Assembly: GCA_025937785.1 (NCBI GenBank)
Contig: JAICQQ010000005.1
Location: 1-64,000, forward strand
Length of the DNA stretch: 64,000 bases
Source of the DNA: Polyangiaceae bacterium
Lineage (GTDB): Bacteria; Myxococcota_A; Polyangia; Polyangiales; Polyangiaceae
Direction of reading: 5' to 3'
This document shows, piece by piece, positions 42,545 to 51,271 of this stretch. Positions within the stretch are counted from its first letter, which is position 1, and each line of letters opens with the position of its first letter. Position numbers and translations under genes: made by a program. The notes beneath the pieces were generated by a model. It worked only from the letters and a program-made list of their open reading frames with translations. It had not been told where the DNA came from and ran no database searches.

Positions 42545-45500
42545 TCAGTGAGTGACGTCGGTGCAGGCGCCGCAGTACGCGCTGCAGTTGAGCAGTGCGT
42601 GCGTAGCGTCGCTGAGCTGGCCGTCCAAGCCGCAACCGGCTTCGCACTCACTGGTCGCCGGCCCCCAGAAGCCACCGTGGCACGCCACGACGCACTGCAC
42701 TTGCGAAGTGGACTCGGTCAGGGGCCCGCAGAATGGATCCTCGTCGCACGTGATCGACGCGGAGCAACAGACCTCCGACAGACAGATCTCACAGGACGAG
42801 GGCTCGGCGCCCCAACCACATTCCAGCGGACCACCCCCGCCCGTACCCCCGCCGCCGATGCCGCCAAAACCGCCGGAGCCACCGATGCCGCCGGAGCCAC
42901 CGATGCCGCCGGCGCCGCTAGCGCCGCCGCCGTCGTCCGTGCCGCCGCTTCCGCCCGTGCCGCCGGCCCCGCTCGATCCTGCAGTACCGCCACCGCCACC
43001 GCTCCCGCCAGCCCCACCCACCGGTGGGGGACCGTCGCAATCGCAGACGCGCCCGGTGCACGTGTCAGGGCCGTTGCACTCACCGTGGGTCTCGCAGGGG
43101 GTGCCGCTGACGGTGCAGGTGCCATCGCAGAGGTCTACGGGACAGTCGTCGTCGCCGCCGCACGCCGTGAGAGCCAGATCGCAGCTGCCCACGCAGAAGC
43201 CACCGTTGCAGTCGAGATCGGACGTGCACCCGATGGGCGAACAGTCATCGCCCGAGGAGCCACCCGCGGCGCTGCCGCTCGAGCCTCCCTCGCCTCCAGT
43301 GCCACCCGGCGTCCCGCCGCCGTTCCCCGCTTCACCCCCGATGGCACCGACGCCGCCGGAACCACCGTCGGACGGAGTTCCGCCGGTACCACCGGTACCG
43401 CCGGCACCGCCGTTCCCCGCTTCGCCGCCCGTGCCGCCCATCGGGATCGACACGTCGGTGAAATAGAACGAGTTCACGACGGCGGCGGCGCTGGTGTTAG
43501 CGACCTGAAGCTGCGTGATCGCCTGCCCGTACAGTGTCCCCGCCTCACTGAAGCACACCAGCGCGTCGGGCTCGAGGTAGCTGGGGTCATCCGCGAGCTG
43601 CTCGCCGATGGCACCCACGGCGGTGATCAGATGTTGGATGGTGCTTTCGAGATCCATTGTTTGCAGCACCACGTCCGCCAGCGGGCCCAGGTTGGTCTCG
43701 AGGGTCGCGCGTTCCTCGCTGGACGAGGGCTCCCCCTCCCCGGTGCTCGAGGGATAGGTCGATACGATCGAGACCTTGCAGACCCGCGTCGCCGCTGCCT
43801 CGAGCTCACAGCTCGTCGCGCACAGGTCCTCTGCACACATCTCGGTGCTGAGCGGAGCGCGACACGTGATGTTTTCTCCGAAGCCCCCGCAAACATCGGC
43901 CGGCTCTGCCGCGAGACAGGTCGTGTCGCAGCTTTCACTGTTCAGGCAGTTACCGGCACACGTGCCGGTGCAGACTCCCTGACACATGCCCCCGGGGCAG
44001 CCCTCTTGAGCGATCGAGCCGTCCGCCAGCGTGCAGCGCCCCGAACAAGTTCCCGTGCATTCCCCGAAGCAGTTGCCGGCGCACTCCGCAGGGACCTCGC
44101 GATCGCCGTAGCACCCGTCCTGACAGCTGCCGCCCTGCTCGCAATCGCCCACGACCTGGGGGCAGCGGAAGTCTTGATCGGCGCCGCACGCCGAGCTGGC
44201 ACCGCAGCGCTCCTCGCAGGCCTGTTGCGCAGCCATGTCGGAGACGCAATACCCCTCCGCCAGGAGTGCGTTCAGCGCGCCCGTAGAAAGGAGGTTCAGC
44301 ACCTCGGTGGAAGCGCTCTGGCACATCTCGACCAGCTCGGCTTCGGTGAGGTCACCGACCACGTTCTGGCCCAGTAGGTCTGCGCAGGCAGCCTCGGTGA
44401 CCTCCCAGTATCGGTCCGCGACCGTCGCCAGCTGGCGCACTGCGGCGATGTACTGGTCGATGTCAGGATCGCCCGAGTCGATGGCATCGCCGGTCAGGCT
44501 CGCACACTGACCCACGACGTCGGTTCCGCCGCTGCCACCCCCCGCGGTCGTCGTCCCTTGCGTGCCGTTGTTGGCGCTGCCTCCGACACCGCCTTGGGCT
44601 GGGTCGTCGACCGCCGACCACGGCCCGCAGGTCGGGAAGCGCGGCGTCTTCGTCTGGCAGGCATAGGTCACGCGTACAGCCTCCGCCTGCCCGTCGTCGA
44701 CGCGATCGCACACGCTCGGCGGCAGCTTCACCGTGGTGAGCGCGCCGTTGGCGCGGCCACCTTCGCCGTCATCCGGAGCGCCGTTGCCCTCACCACCGGC
44801 ACCGCTCGAACCGGGCATGCTCCAGCCGTAGGTGGCGTCCTGGTCGAGCGGCACGTAGCACGCTGCTTCGCCACAAATGCCGGTTCCTGCGCCCTCGTCG
44901 ACCTCCAGCGGGAACTGTAGCGCGACGTTCACCTCGCGATCGTCGGGCACGTTCAGCTCGAGTTCACAGTCCGCGTTGGGAGTGGCCACGAAGCCTGCGT
45001 CGAAGCAGGGCGCCGTGTCGAAACATACGCCCGAAAAGCCGTCCGGCCCAGGATCGCCGCCGAAAATCTCTTCGGGCGAGTAGTCGGGAAGCAACGCCGA
45101 ATCGACCAGCACGGGCTTGCACTCGCCCGCTACGCACGAGCGCTCGTCCTCGACGTCGACGTCCTCTCCCGCGGGCTGGCAGGTGCTGGCGAAACTGTCG
45201 CCCTCTTCGCGCGCGGTTCCGTCGCAGAGCCACTGGATCGGGATGCGCAGCGTGGCGATGCGCGATGTGGGCACCGTCGTCACCACCTTGGCGAAGGTGC
45301 GCGCCCGCAGATCGTCGCCCTCACCCCGAATGCCGATCACGCGCACCTGCACCGTCGGGTTCGGGTTGTCCCCCGCCACGATGGCCAGCGTCGCCGGCAG
45401 CTTGGCGCCGTTCGGCTCGGGCGACACCGGGTAGTTCTGATCGTGCTGCAGAGTATCGCCGACGAGCACCTGAAGCCGGATACGGTTGACGTCCTTGGGC

Positions 45501-45622
45501 ACGCTCATGTCGGTCTGGAGCGCCAACATGATCTGACCCCGCCGCGGTTCCGTGTCCCCCGAACAGTTGAAGAGAGCCAACAGACCAGCGGACCAAACAA
45601 CTTTACGCCAAGCGAGTCGCAT
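42545..45622 (-). CDS. large Cys-rich, Gly-rich lipoprotein-like protein
   Basis: This 1025-residue exported protein starts at ATG 45622, with GGGG five bases upstream. A hydrophobic signal (VVWSAGLLALFNC) ends in a cysteine. Residues about 20-340 match the neighbouring protein at 45798-46745 throughout (RGQIMLALQTDMSVPKDV, ATLAIVAGDN, IPIQWLCDG, CYVPLDQDATYGW), so the two are paralogues. The middle (about 480-590) is a Cys-rich block with repeated C-x-G-x-C-x-G-x-C units. The last third alternates Gly/Thr/Ser/Ala-rich GGTGG and GGSGG tracts with Cys-rich segments. The function is unknown; adhesion or metal binding is possible. The Gly-rich tracts are coding, not spacer repeats. Confidence 0.75.
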   Translation of the reverse strand: MRLAWRKVVWSAGLLALFNCSGDTEPRRGQIMLALQTDMSVPKDVNRIRLQVLVGDTLQHDQNYPVSPEPNGAKLPATLAIVAGDNPNPTVQVRVIGIRGEGDDLRARTFAKVVTTVPTSRIATLRIPIQWLCDGTAREEGDSFASTCQPAGEDVDVEDERSCVAGECKPVLVDSALLPDYSPEEIFGGDPGPDGFSGVCFDTAPCFDAGFVATPNADCELELNVPDDREVNVALQFPLEVDEGAGTGICGEAACYVPLDQDATYGWSMPGSSGAGGEGNGAPDDGEGGRANGALTTVKLPPSVCDRVDDGQAEAVRVTYACQTKTPRFPTCGPWSAVDDPAQGGVGGSANNGTQGTTTAGGGSGGTDVVGQCASLTGDAIDSGDPDIDQYIAAVRQLATVADRYWEVTEAACADLLGQNVVGDLTEAELVEMCQSASTEVLNLLSTGALNALLAEGYCVSDMAAQQACEERCGASSACGADQDFRCPQVVGDCEQGGSCQDGCYGDREVPAECAGNCFGECTGTCSGRCTLADGSIAQEGCPGGMCQGVCTGTCAGNCLNSESCDTTCLAAEPADVCGGFGENITCRAPLSTEMCAEDLCATSCELEAAATRVCKVSIVSTYPSSTGEGEPSSSEERATLETNLGPLADVVLQTMDLESTIQHLITAVGAIGEQLADDPSYLEPDALVCFSEAGTLYGQAITQLQVANTSAAAVVNSFYFTDVSIPMGGTGGEAGNGGAGGTGGTGGTPSDGGSGGVGAIGGEAGNGGGTPGGTGGEGGSSGSAAGGSSGDDCSPIGCTSDLDCNGGFCVGSCDLALTACGGDDDCPVDLCDGTCTVSGTPCETHGECNGPDTCTGRVCDCDGPPPVGGAGGSGGGGGTAGSSGAGGTGGSGGTDDGGGASGAGGIGGSGGIGGSGGFGGIGGGGTGGGGPLECGWGAEPSSCEICLSEVCCSASITCDEDPFCGPLTESTSQVQCVVACHGGFWGPATSECEAGCGLDGQLSDATHALLNCSAYCGACTDVTH

Positions 45623-45797
45623 CACTACCCCGATTTAGCTACCGGTGAAGCTGAGGATCATCGCACGCCGACGGGGCTAGCGTAAAGCCGGTCCACTCCA
45701 CGCTGCGTCCCAAGCAATCTCTCCGAACTTTGGAGCATATCCACGCACACGCGCCCCCTGAAACCGACCGGCCAGGCGCGGCTCGCGGCAACGCTGG

Positions 45798-46745
45798 TCA
45801 ATCCTCGCCGACGGACGACCAGGGACCACAACTGGGAAACTGCGCGGTCTTCGAGCGGTGCGTATAACAAACCCGCAGCGCCTGGGCCGCCCCGGCGGCG
45901 ACCGCGGCGCACGCCGCCGGCGGCAGCTGCACCGTGCCCGCGTCGTCGCTGCGCCAGCCGAAGCGGTCGTCCTTGTCGAGCGGAACGTAGCAACCCTGAG
46001 AACCGCAGATCCCCGGGCTGTCGCCCGAGGTCGGGTCGTCGGCGGGGAACTTCAGCGCGACGTTGAGCTCCCCGCCACTCGGCACGTCGACGTCGAGCTC
46101 GCAATCGTCCTCCGGCGCGACGTCTTCCCCTGCGTCGAAGCACTCGATCGTGTCGAAGCATTCGCCCAAGAGGTCACCCGGGCCTTCTCCGCCGCCGAAA
46201 ATGGCCGCCGGATCGAAGTCGGGGAGGCTCGCGACGTCGACGCTCGCGGGTTCGCAGGTCCCTGCGACGCACGAGTACTCCTCTTCGTCTCGGGCCGAGC
46301 AGGCGGAGTCATAGATGTCGTCGACGACGAGTTGGGCGCTGCCGTCGCAGAGCCATTGTACGGGGACGCGTACCGTTGCGAGCCGCGACTCGGGAATGGT
46401 CGTTTGCACCTTGCTGAACGTTCGGGCTTCGTCCCCCAGAAAGCCCGTGACCCGTAGCTCTACCGACGCGTTCGCCGAGTCGCCGGCAACCACCGCGAGC
46501 GTCGCCGGCAACAACGTGTCGCCACCGCGAGCTGGCTCGATCCAATAGGTCTGATCGTGCACCACGGGCCCGCGCGTGAGCACGACCTGAACGTGGACGT
46601 GGTCGATGTCCTTGGGCACGCTCATGTCCGTCGAGATCGCGATCATGAGCTGGCCGCGCTGCGGTGCGGCGTCCTCGGAAGCACAGCCAACCATGAGCGC
46701 CAAGGCACTCGCGCACACGCCGTAGAGCCGACTCCACGTGACCAT
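45798..46745 (-). CDS. exported lipoprotein-like protein, paralogue of the downstream large protein
   Basis: The 315-residue protein starts at ATG 46745 with a hydrophobic signal (LYGVCASALALMVGC) ending in a lipobox-like cysteine. It aligns by eye with the first 330 residues of the large protein at 42545-45622. Shared motifs include RGQLMIAISTDMSVPKDI, LPATLAVVAGDSANASV, VRVPVQWLCDG and GCYVPLDKDDRFGW, and both end this region with FPSCGPWSSV. It lacks the Cys-rich and Gly-rich extension. The shared region is beta-rich with several paired cysteines and is probably a binding domain. The tandem same-strand arrangement suggests gene duplication followed by extension of the downstream copy. The 175-base gap between them holds no visible gene. 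Confidence 0.75.
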   Translation of the reverse strand: MVTWSRLYGVCASALALMVGCASEDAAPQRGQLMIAISTDMSVPKDIDHVHVQVVLTRGPVVHDQTYWIEPARGGDTLLPATLAVVAGDSANASVELRVTGFLGDEARTFSKVQTTIPESRLATVRVPVQWLCDGSAQLVVDDIYDSACSARDEEEYSCVAGTCEPASVDVASLPDFDPAAIFGGGEGPGDLLGECFDTIECFDAGEDVAPEDDCELDVDVPSGGELNVALKFPADDPTSGDSPGICGSQGCYVPLDKDDRFGWRSDDAGTVQLPPAACAAVAAGAAQALRVCYTHRSKTAQFPSCGPWSSVGED

Positions 46746-46787
46746 GCGTGGTTCGGTAAGCTTCCTAGATCGAGGACGCAATCGAAA

Positions 46788-48974
46788 TCAGGTATTTTCG
46801 CCGCGTTTGACGGCCGGCATGCCCGTCGACGAAGCACGCCGCTTGCGCGTCCCCGAGGGTTGGCGCACGGCCTGCAGCGACTGAGACGATTCCAGCCGGC
46901 GCGCACCGCTGCCGCGGGAAGGCGGCACCGAACGCGCTTTGTAGGGTTCCCCCTCGACCAACAGCTCGACGCCGAGCGTGCGGCAGCGCCGGGCCAGGCG
47001 ATCGATGTCGACCCCTGGCGCCACCAGCAGACCAGCCGGAGGCGACGGATCGACGAATAGGTCGGCGCACTGCCGCCGCGTCCGGAGCAGCTCGCGGATC
47101 TCCGGATCCTCGACCCACAGAAAACCCTGCGTTTCTACCAGCTCGGCGCGACCGATCACAGCGCTCGCCTGCACCAGCTGACGCGCGATCGGATCGGGCA
47201 GGCTGGCCACGGCCTCCAGGCGCGTCTTGATCAGCTCTGGATCGATACCCGCGCTCAGCGCCAGTGACAGGGTCTGGGGCGTGAGCGCCACGTCGAGGTG
47301 GCCGGAGACGCTGCCGAGATCGACGAACGGAGCCAGCGCGACCACCTGACCGACGCGCGCCGCCGCACCGATGCGCAGCGCGTGAGTGTCGAGGAACCTG
47401 CTGAGCTCGTGCTGCGCGCTGTTGGGCACGCCCTGCAAGAATGCGCGACCGCGCGGCGTGATCCTGAGGACGGGTCCGGCGACCGCTGCATCGTCATCGT
47501 CGGGATCACCCAAATCGACGACGCCGAGCACGTGCAAACTTTCGAGCGCGACGCGCCGCGCGATTTCCAAGGGACCCAGCGGTTCGACCCCGACGCGACT
47601 CGCCCAGCGTTCGATGAGCCGTGTCAGCCCCGGCGTCCGTGTGTCGGTCCGGATGTACGCCGCGACCGCTTCCCACGGCGCCCAGCGACCGTCCCCCAGC
47701 TCTTGCAAGGCTTCGAGCACCATTTCACGCAGCACGCCTACGGCGCTGGCTTCGCGCGCCTCGCCGGTCACGCGCAAGAGCTCGCCGTCCTCGCGAGCCT
47801 CGTCCCACGCGCCGCCACGCCGCCAGGTACGAAACAAAGCCTCTGCCAGCTCGTGCACCCGCAACGACCCAGGCGGACAGGTGGTGCTCATCACCGAACC
47901 GTCCCAGAGACCCAATGCGCGGCTGAGCGATGCCAGCACCGCAACGGCCGCATGATCCCGACCGAAACGGGAGGAAAACTTACCGATCAGGGAGCGCGGG
48001 GTGCCCACCCCGGGCCGCACTTCGATACTAGGATCGCGCACGGCCAGGGCCATGGCCATCACCAGGGGAACCGGGTCCTGCGCAAAGCGAGCGCGCCGCG
48101 GTGCGTGGTCCTCGTCCAGCACGAACGCGCGGATCTGCTCCCGCTGCGCCTTACGCTCTTCGTGACGTTCCGCGCCGATGATGCGCGCCACCTCGCTCGG
48201 CACGACGTGGCGGTTGGGATGGACCGGGACCAGAAAGCCCCGGCGTTCCAGCGCGAAGCCGACGCCTCGCCGCGACGGCGTTGCGCCCGTTGCGCCGCGC
48301 AAGCGCATCGGCTCGCGCTCCAGGTCCAAGAGCTCTTCGGTGTCGACTTCGCCACCGACTTCCTCGACCGCATGCAACAGCTTGCGCTCGAGCGGGGCGA
48401 GCTCCTCCACTTCTTTGTTCAGGAGCTCGGGCGTGGTGAGCACCTGCCAGGCCTGCTCCAACGACAGCGCAATGGGCGGCGTCGCCGGGCGGCCGAGGTA
48501 ATGCGCGGCGATGCTGGCGGCCACGTCCGGGTGCGACTGTGACAGGAGCGCGCGAACCCCCCGGGGGTCTTCTCCGTCCCAGGACCGGAGTTGAACCATG
48601 AACGCGATGGGCAGAAGCAACTCGACGCCCTCGTCCAGGCCGCGCGCGAATACCATGCCCCGCAAAACCAGCGGTTCGACCGCGGGCGGCAGCGACTCGA
48701 CGTGGAGGACGCCGTGATGCTCCGCAATCCTGTACAAGAGCTCGAGCGTGGCGCGTGGCAACTGGCCGGGATCCCTCACCTCGGGCAGCATCAGCAGCGC
48801 CCGCGCCACCTGCGAGGGGACGTCGATGCGCTTCTGCGTGTCGATCCGGATCCGCAGCCGCTGGATCAGCGAGTCGAGCTCCCGTTTGGGCAGCGCCCGC
48901 AGCAAATCAATCAGCTGGAGCGCACCCGCGCCGTGGGGAGGGAAGTCGGAGCTGGTTTTGCTTTTCTTGGGCAT
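46788..48974 (-). CDS. helicase-associated (Helicase_C_3-like) protein
   Basis: The 728-residue soluble protein is helix-rich and lacks walker-type motifs. The C-terminal part (about 520-690) resembles the helicase-associated domain found next to XPB/Ssl2-like helicases (Helicase_C_3): a strand set at VVALAPFVDLGSV, LTPQTLSLALSAGIDPELI, LPDPIARQLVQ and the repeat unit LLVAPGVDIDRLARRCRTLGVELL. The N-terminal part has winged-helix-like helices (LLYRIAEHHGVL and LLHAVEEVGGEVD). In other genomes such proteins sit beside XPB-like helicases, but none is visible here. The final 40 residues are basic. Its role in DNA repair is suspected from the family only. Confidence 0.6.
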   Translation of the reverse strand: MPKKSKTSSDFPPHGAGALQLIDLLRALPKRELDSLIQRLRIRIDTQKRIDVPSQVARALLMLPEVRDPGQLPRATLELLYRIAEHHGVLHVESLPPAVEPLVLRGMVFARGLDEGVELLLPIAFMVQLRSWDGEDPRGVRALLSQSHPDVAASIAAHYLGRPATPPIALSLEQAWQVLTTPELLNKEVEELAPLERKLLHAVEEVGGEVDTEELLDLEREPMRLRGATGATPSRRGVGFALERRGFLVPVHPNRHVVPSEVARIIGAERHEERKAQREQIRAFVLDEDHAPRRARFAQDPVPLVMAMALAVRDPSIEVRPGVGTPRSLIGKFSSRFGRDHAAVAVLASLSRALGLWDGSVMSTTCPPGSLRVHELAEALFRTWRRGGAWDEAREDGELLRVTGEAREASAVGVLREMVLEALQELGDGRWAPWEAVAAYIRTDTRTPGLTRLIERWASRVGVEPLGPLEIARRVALESLHVLGVVDLGDPDDDDAAVAGPVLRITPRGRAFLQGVPNSAQHELSRFLDTHALRIGAAARVGQVVALAPFVDLGSVSGHLDVALTPQTLSLALSAGIDPELIKTRLEAVASLPDPIARQLVQASAVIGRAELVETQGFLWVEDPEIRELLRTRRQCADLFVDPSPPAGLLVAPGVDIDRLARRCRTLGVELLVEGEPYKARSVPPSRGSGARRLESSQSLQAVRQPSGTRKRRASSTGMPAVKRGENT

Positions 48975-49277
48975 CGAACTCGTGGACTGACTTCAGGAGG
49001 CCGACTCACAGATGGCCTCTAGTTTAGACTATGAACAAAAACCCGAATGCGTCCGCTTGTCCAGATGGCCGGAAACCGGGTCCCCGGCAAAGATTGGTTA
49101 ACCCATTGATATTAATCAAATTATAAATGTGCTACGCAGGGGTGGTTCCACACACCTACCCCCACCGAAACAGGTCATCGATGATCAGGTCCACTTCAGT
49201 CGGGAATGCGGCTGCTTTTCGTGGGCTTTCGATGAGGGCCGTGTAATTTCGGGCTCGTATCTCGCTGAAGGCTTCTT
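48975..49277. promoter_or_regulatory. AT-rich divergent region with a palindromic site
   Basis: This 303-base gap separates the helicase-associated gene (leftward) and the HD gene (rightward). An AT-rich patch at about 49094-49130 includes the inverted repeat TTGAT-ATTA-ATCAA (49106-49119) and a TATAAAT stretch. This is a plausible operator/promoter in otherwise GC-rich DNA. A GAAGG ribosome binding site lies at 49268-49272 before the GTG at 49278. No small gene or RNA is recognised. Confidence 0.5.
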
Positions 49278-50570
49278 GTGATCTTACGGGATCCCGTCCA
49301 CGGTCTGGTCAGTTTCGAATCGGCGGAGCAAGCCATCGTGCCCGCGCTGCTCGAGTCGACCGAGCTCCAGCGCTTGCGCCGGATCCGGCAGCTCGGCCTC
49401 ACGAGCCTGGCGTACCCCGGCGCGGATCACACTCGGTTTTCGCACGCGATCGGCGCGGCGCACGTGATGACGCGCCTGCTCGCACGGCTCAGGAGTCTCC
49501 ACGACGACCTCCCTTACTGGCAGCGGGTCACGAGTGAGCGCGCGCGCGAGGCGCTGAGCGCGGCCCTGCTCCACGACCTCGGGCATGGACCGTTTTCGCA
49601 CCTGTTCGAGGAAGCCATGCCGAACGGCCCGCACCACGAAACGTGGACGGAACGCATCATCTTGGACCCCGGCACCGAGGTACACCGCATCCTGGCACGG
49701 GATGACCCCGGGTTGCCTCAACGCGTCGCCGAGCTGATCCGTGGACGATCCTCGCTGACCTATCTGGCGCGCGCCGTGAGCGGCACCTTCGACGTCGACC
49801 GCTGCGACTATCTGCTCCGCGACGCGCATGCGACGGGGGTCAGCTACGGCACGTTCGATCTCGACTGGCTGATTCGGAGCTTTCGCTTCGGCGTCGAAAG
49901 CAAGCCAGGCGCCGCGCCCCCGCTTGCCATCGACGGTGCCAAGGGCCTGACCGCGATCGAATCCTTCATCTTGGCCCGGCTGTTCATGTTCCAGCAGGTC
50001 TACTTTCACAAGACCAGCCGCGCGAGCGAATGGATGGTCACACAGGTCTTCGCGCGCGTCCGCGACCTCTTGCTCGACGGCACCGACGTCGAAGCCGTGC
50101 CCTCCGCGGTGCGCAACATCGCGCTACACGGCGACGCCTCGCTCGGCGAGTATCTCGAGCTCGACGACGTCAAGCTGTTCGGTTGCCTGGCGAGCTGGCG
50201 CGCGGCGAGCGACCCGGTGCTGCGCGACTTCGCGAGTCGGCTCTGCGAGCGCAAGCTGTTCAAGACGTACGAGCTGTACGCCGAACAGGCCGAGCCCAAT
50301 GCTCGCCTGGAAGCTTACGCGACCGCCAAGGAGGTCGCGCGGGCCCAGGGCTACGATCCCGACATCTACGTGGGGCTCGACGTGTCGTCGGACGTGCCCT
50401 TCGACGACACCTACGAGCCGCTCACGGTCGTTTTTCCAGACAACACCCAGCGGCGCCCGGCCGACGTCTCGTTCCTGCTGGGCAGGGTGCGCGGTCAGAA
50501 ATTGACGCGCGTGCGCTTGATCTTCGTCCCCGAGCTGCGCGAGCACATCGTCACGGCCTTGATGAGATGA
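49278..50570 (+). CDS. HD-domain phosphohydrolase (dGTPase-like)
   Basis: The 430-residue protein belongs to the HD-domain phosphohydrolase group related to dNTP triphosphohydrolases and YdhJ/SAMHD1-type enzymes. It begins DPVHGLV, a marker of that clade, and has the metal ligands H56 (HTRFSH), H99-D100 (LLHDLGHGPFSH) and a later Asp in DVDRCDYLLRDA, near residue 175. The middle and C-terminal parts complete the helical fold. GTG 49278 is chosen because GAAGG precedes it by five bases and the family starts at this point. It overlaps the next gene in ATGA. A nucleotide substrate is inferred from family; the exact one is unknown. Confidence 0.87.
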   Translation: MILRDPVHGLVSFESAEQAIVPALLESTELQRLRRIRQLGLTSLAYPGADHTRFSHAIGAAHVMTRLLARLRSLHDDLPYWQRVTSERAREALSAALLHDLGHGPFSHLFEEAMPNGPHHETWTERIILDPGTEVHRILARDDPGLPQRVAELIRGRSSLTYLARAVSGTFDVDRCDYLLRDAHATGVSYGTFDLDWLIRSFRFGVESKPGAAPPLAIDGAKGLTAIESFILARLFMFQQVYFHKTSRASEWMVTQVFARVRDLLLDGTDVEAVPSAVRNIALHGDASLGEYLELDDVKLFGCLASWRAASDPVLRDFASRLCERKLFKTYELYAEQAEPNARLEAYATAKEVARAQGYDPDIYVGLDVSSDVPFDDTYEPLTVVFPDNTQRRPADVSFLLGRVRGQKLTRVRLIFVPELREHIVTALMR

Positions 50571-51271
50571 GGGACGAGGCTCACCGTACGCTGCTCACCC
50601 TGAGCTGGCTTGCCCTACTCCTCGGGCAGGTCCCAGCGGCGCACGCCACCGAGTGGGAGCCCGGCGACCGCACCACGTCCGAGTTACCCGGTGAGGTCCG
50701 CCCCTCGGACGAGGCGACCATGGTAGACGGTGTCTACGGACGCTTCGACGGCGATCTGGACCTCGGGCTCTCGCTCGGCGCGGAGCTCGAGTCCGACGTG
50801 GAACGGCTGCTGGTCGCGGCCAGCGCGCACTACTTCTGGACTGCAGGGATCTACGGCACCTACCGTGAAGCCGTGGGCGATGATCGTGACGAACTGCCTG
50901 CACGCACGCTTTTTTCCGTGGGCGTCGACGTGCGCCCGCTCTTCATCCCGCGCTGGTCGCTCGACTGGCAGACGGGCCCGGCGACCTTGGACCTGCTGCT
51001 CGACTCCATCTCCGCTTCGGCAGGCGCCTATTTCGCTCCGGCAGACGAAGGCGCCGGGCGCCGCGGCTTCGAAACCAGCTTCGGGGCAGGCATTCCGCTG
51101 ACTGGCTCCGCGAGTGGGCCCTGGTTCTCGGCCCGCTATGATGTGCGTCTTCCCGAAGCCGGGGACGCTAGCACGAGCGTGTGGCTGATGCTCAGCTGGC
51201 ACGTGCTGGTGTCGACCCCCCTCAGCTCGAACACGGGAGCCCGCGCGCTTGGCACGCCCCACAGGTTTTGA
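50567..51271 (+). CDS. exported beta-rich protein of unknown function
   Basis: The 234-residue protein starts at ATG 50567 inside the HD gene stop (ATGA overlap). It carries a signal peptide (LLTLSWLALLLGQVPAAHA). The mature part alternates short hydrophobic strands ending in aromatic residues (VYGRFDGDLDLGLSLGAELE, LLVAASAHYFW, AGAYFAPADEG, PWFSARYDVRLPEAG). It finishes near LMLSWHVLV, as in outer-membrane beta barrels. An outer-membrane protein is a reasonable reading but not proven. It overlaps the DUF2079 gene by 23 bases, suggesting cotranscription. The reading frame continues upstream within the HD gene, but that part is a shadow. Confidence 0.68.
   Translation: MRDEAHRTLLTLSWLALLLGQVPAAHATEWEPGDRTTSELPGEVRPSDEATMVDGVYGRFDGDLDLGLSLGAELESDVERLLVAASAHYFWTAGIYGTYREAVGDDRDELPARTLFSVGVDVRPLFIPRWSLDWQTGPATLDLLLDSISASAGAYFAPADEGAGRRGFETSFGAGIPLTGSASGPWFSARYDVRLPEAGDASTSVWLMLSWHVLVSTPLSSNTGARALGTPHRF

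Noticed and set aside
42820-43440. Repetitive GGN/CCN tracts as a non-coding repeat
   Set aside because: They encode the Gly-rich segments of the large lipoprotein in frame, without stops.
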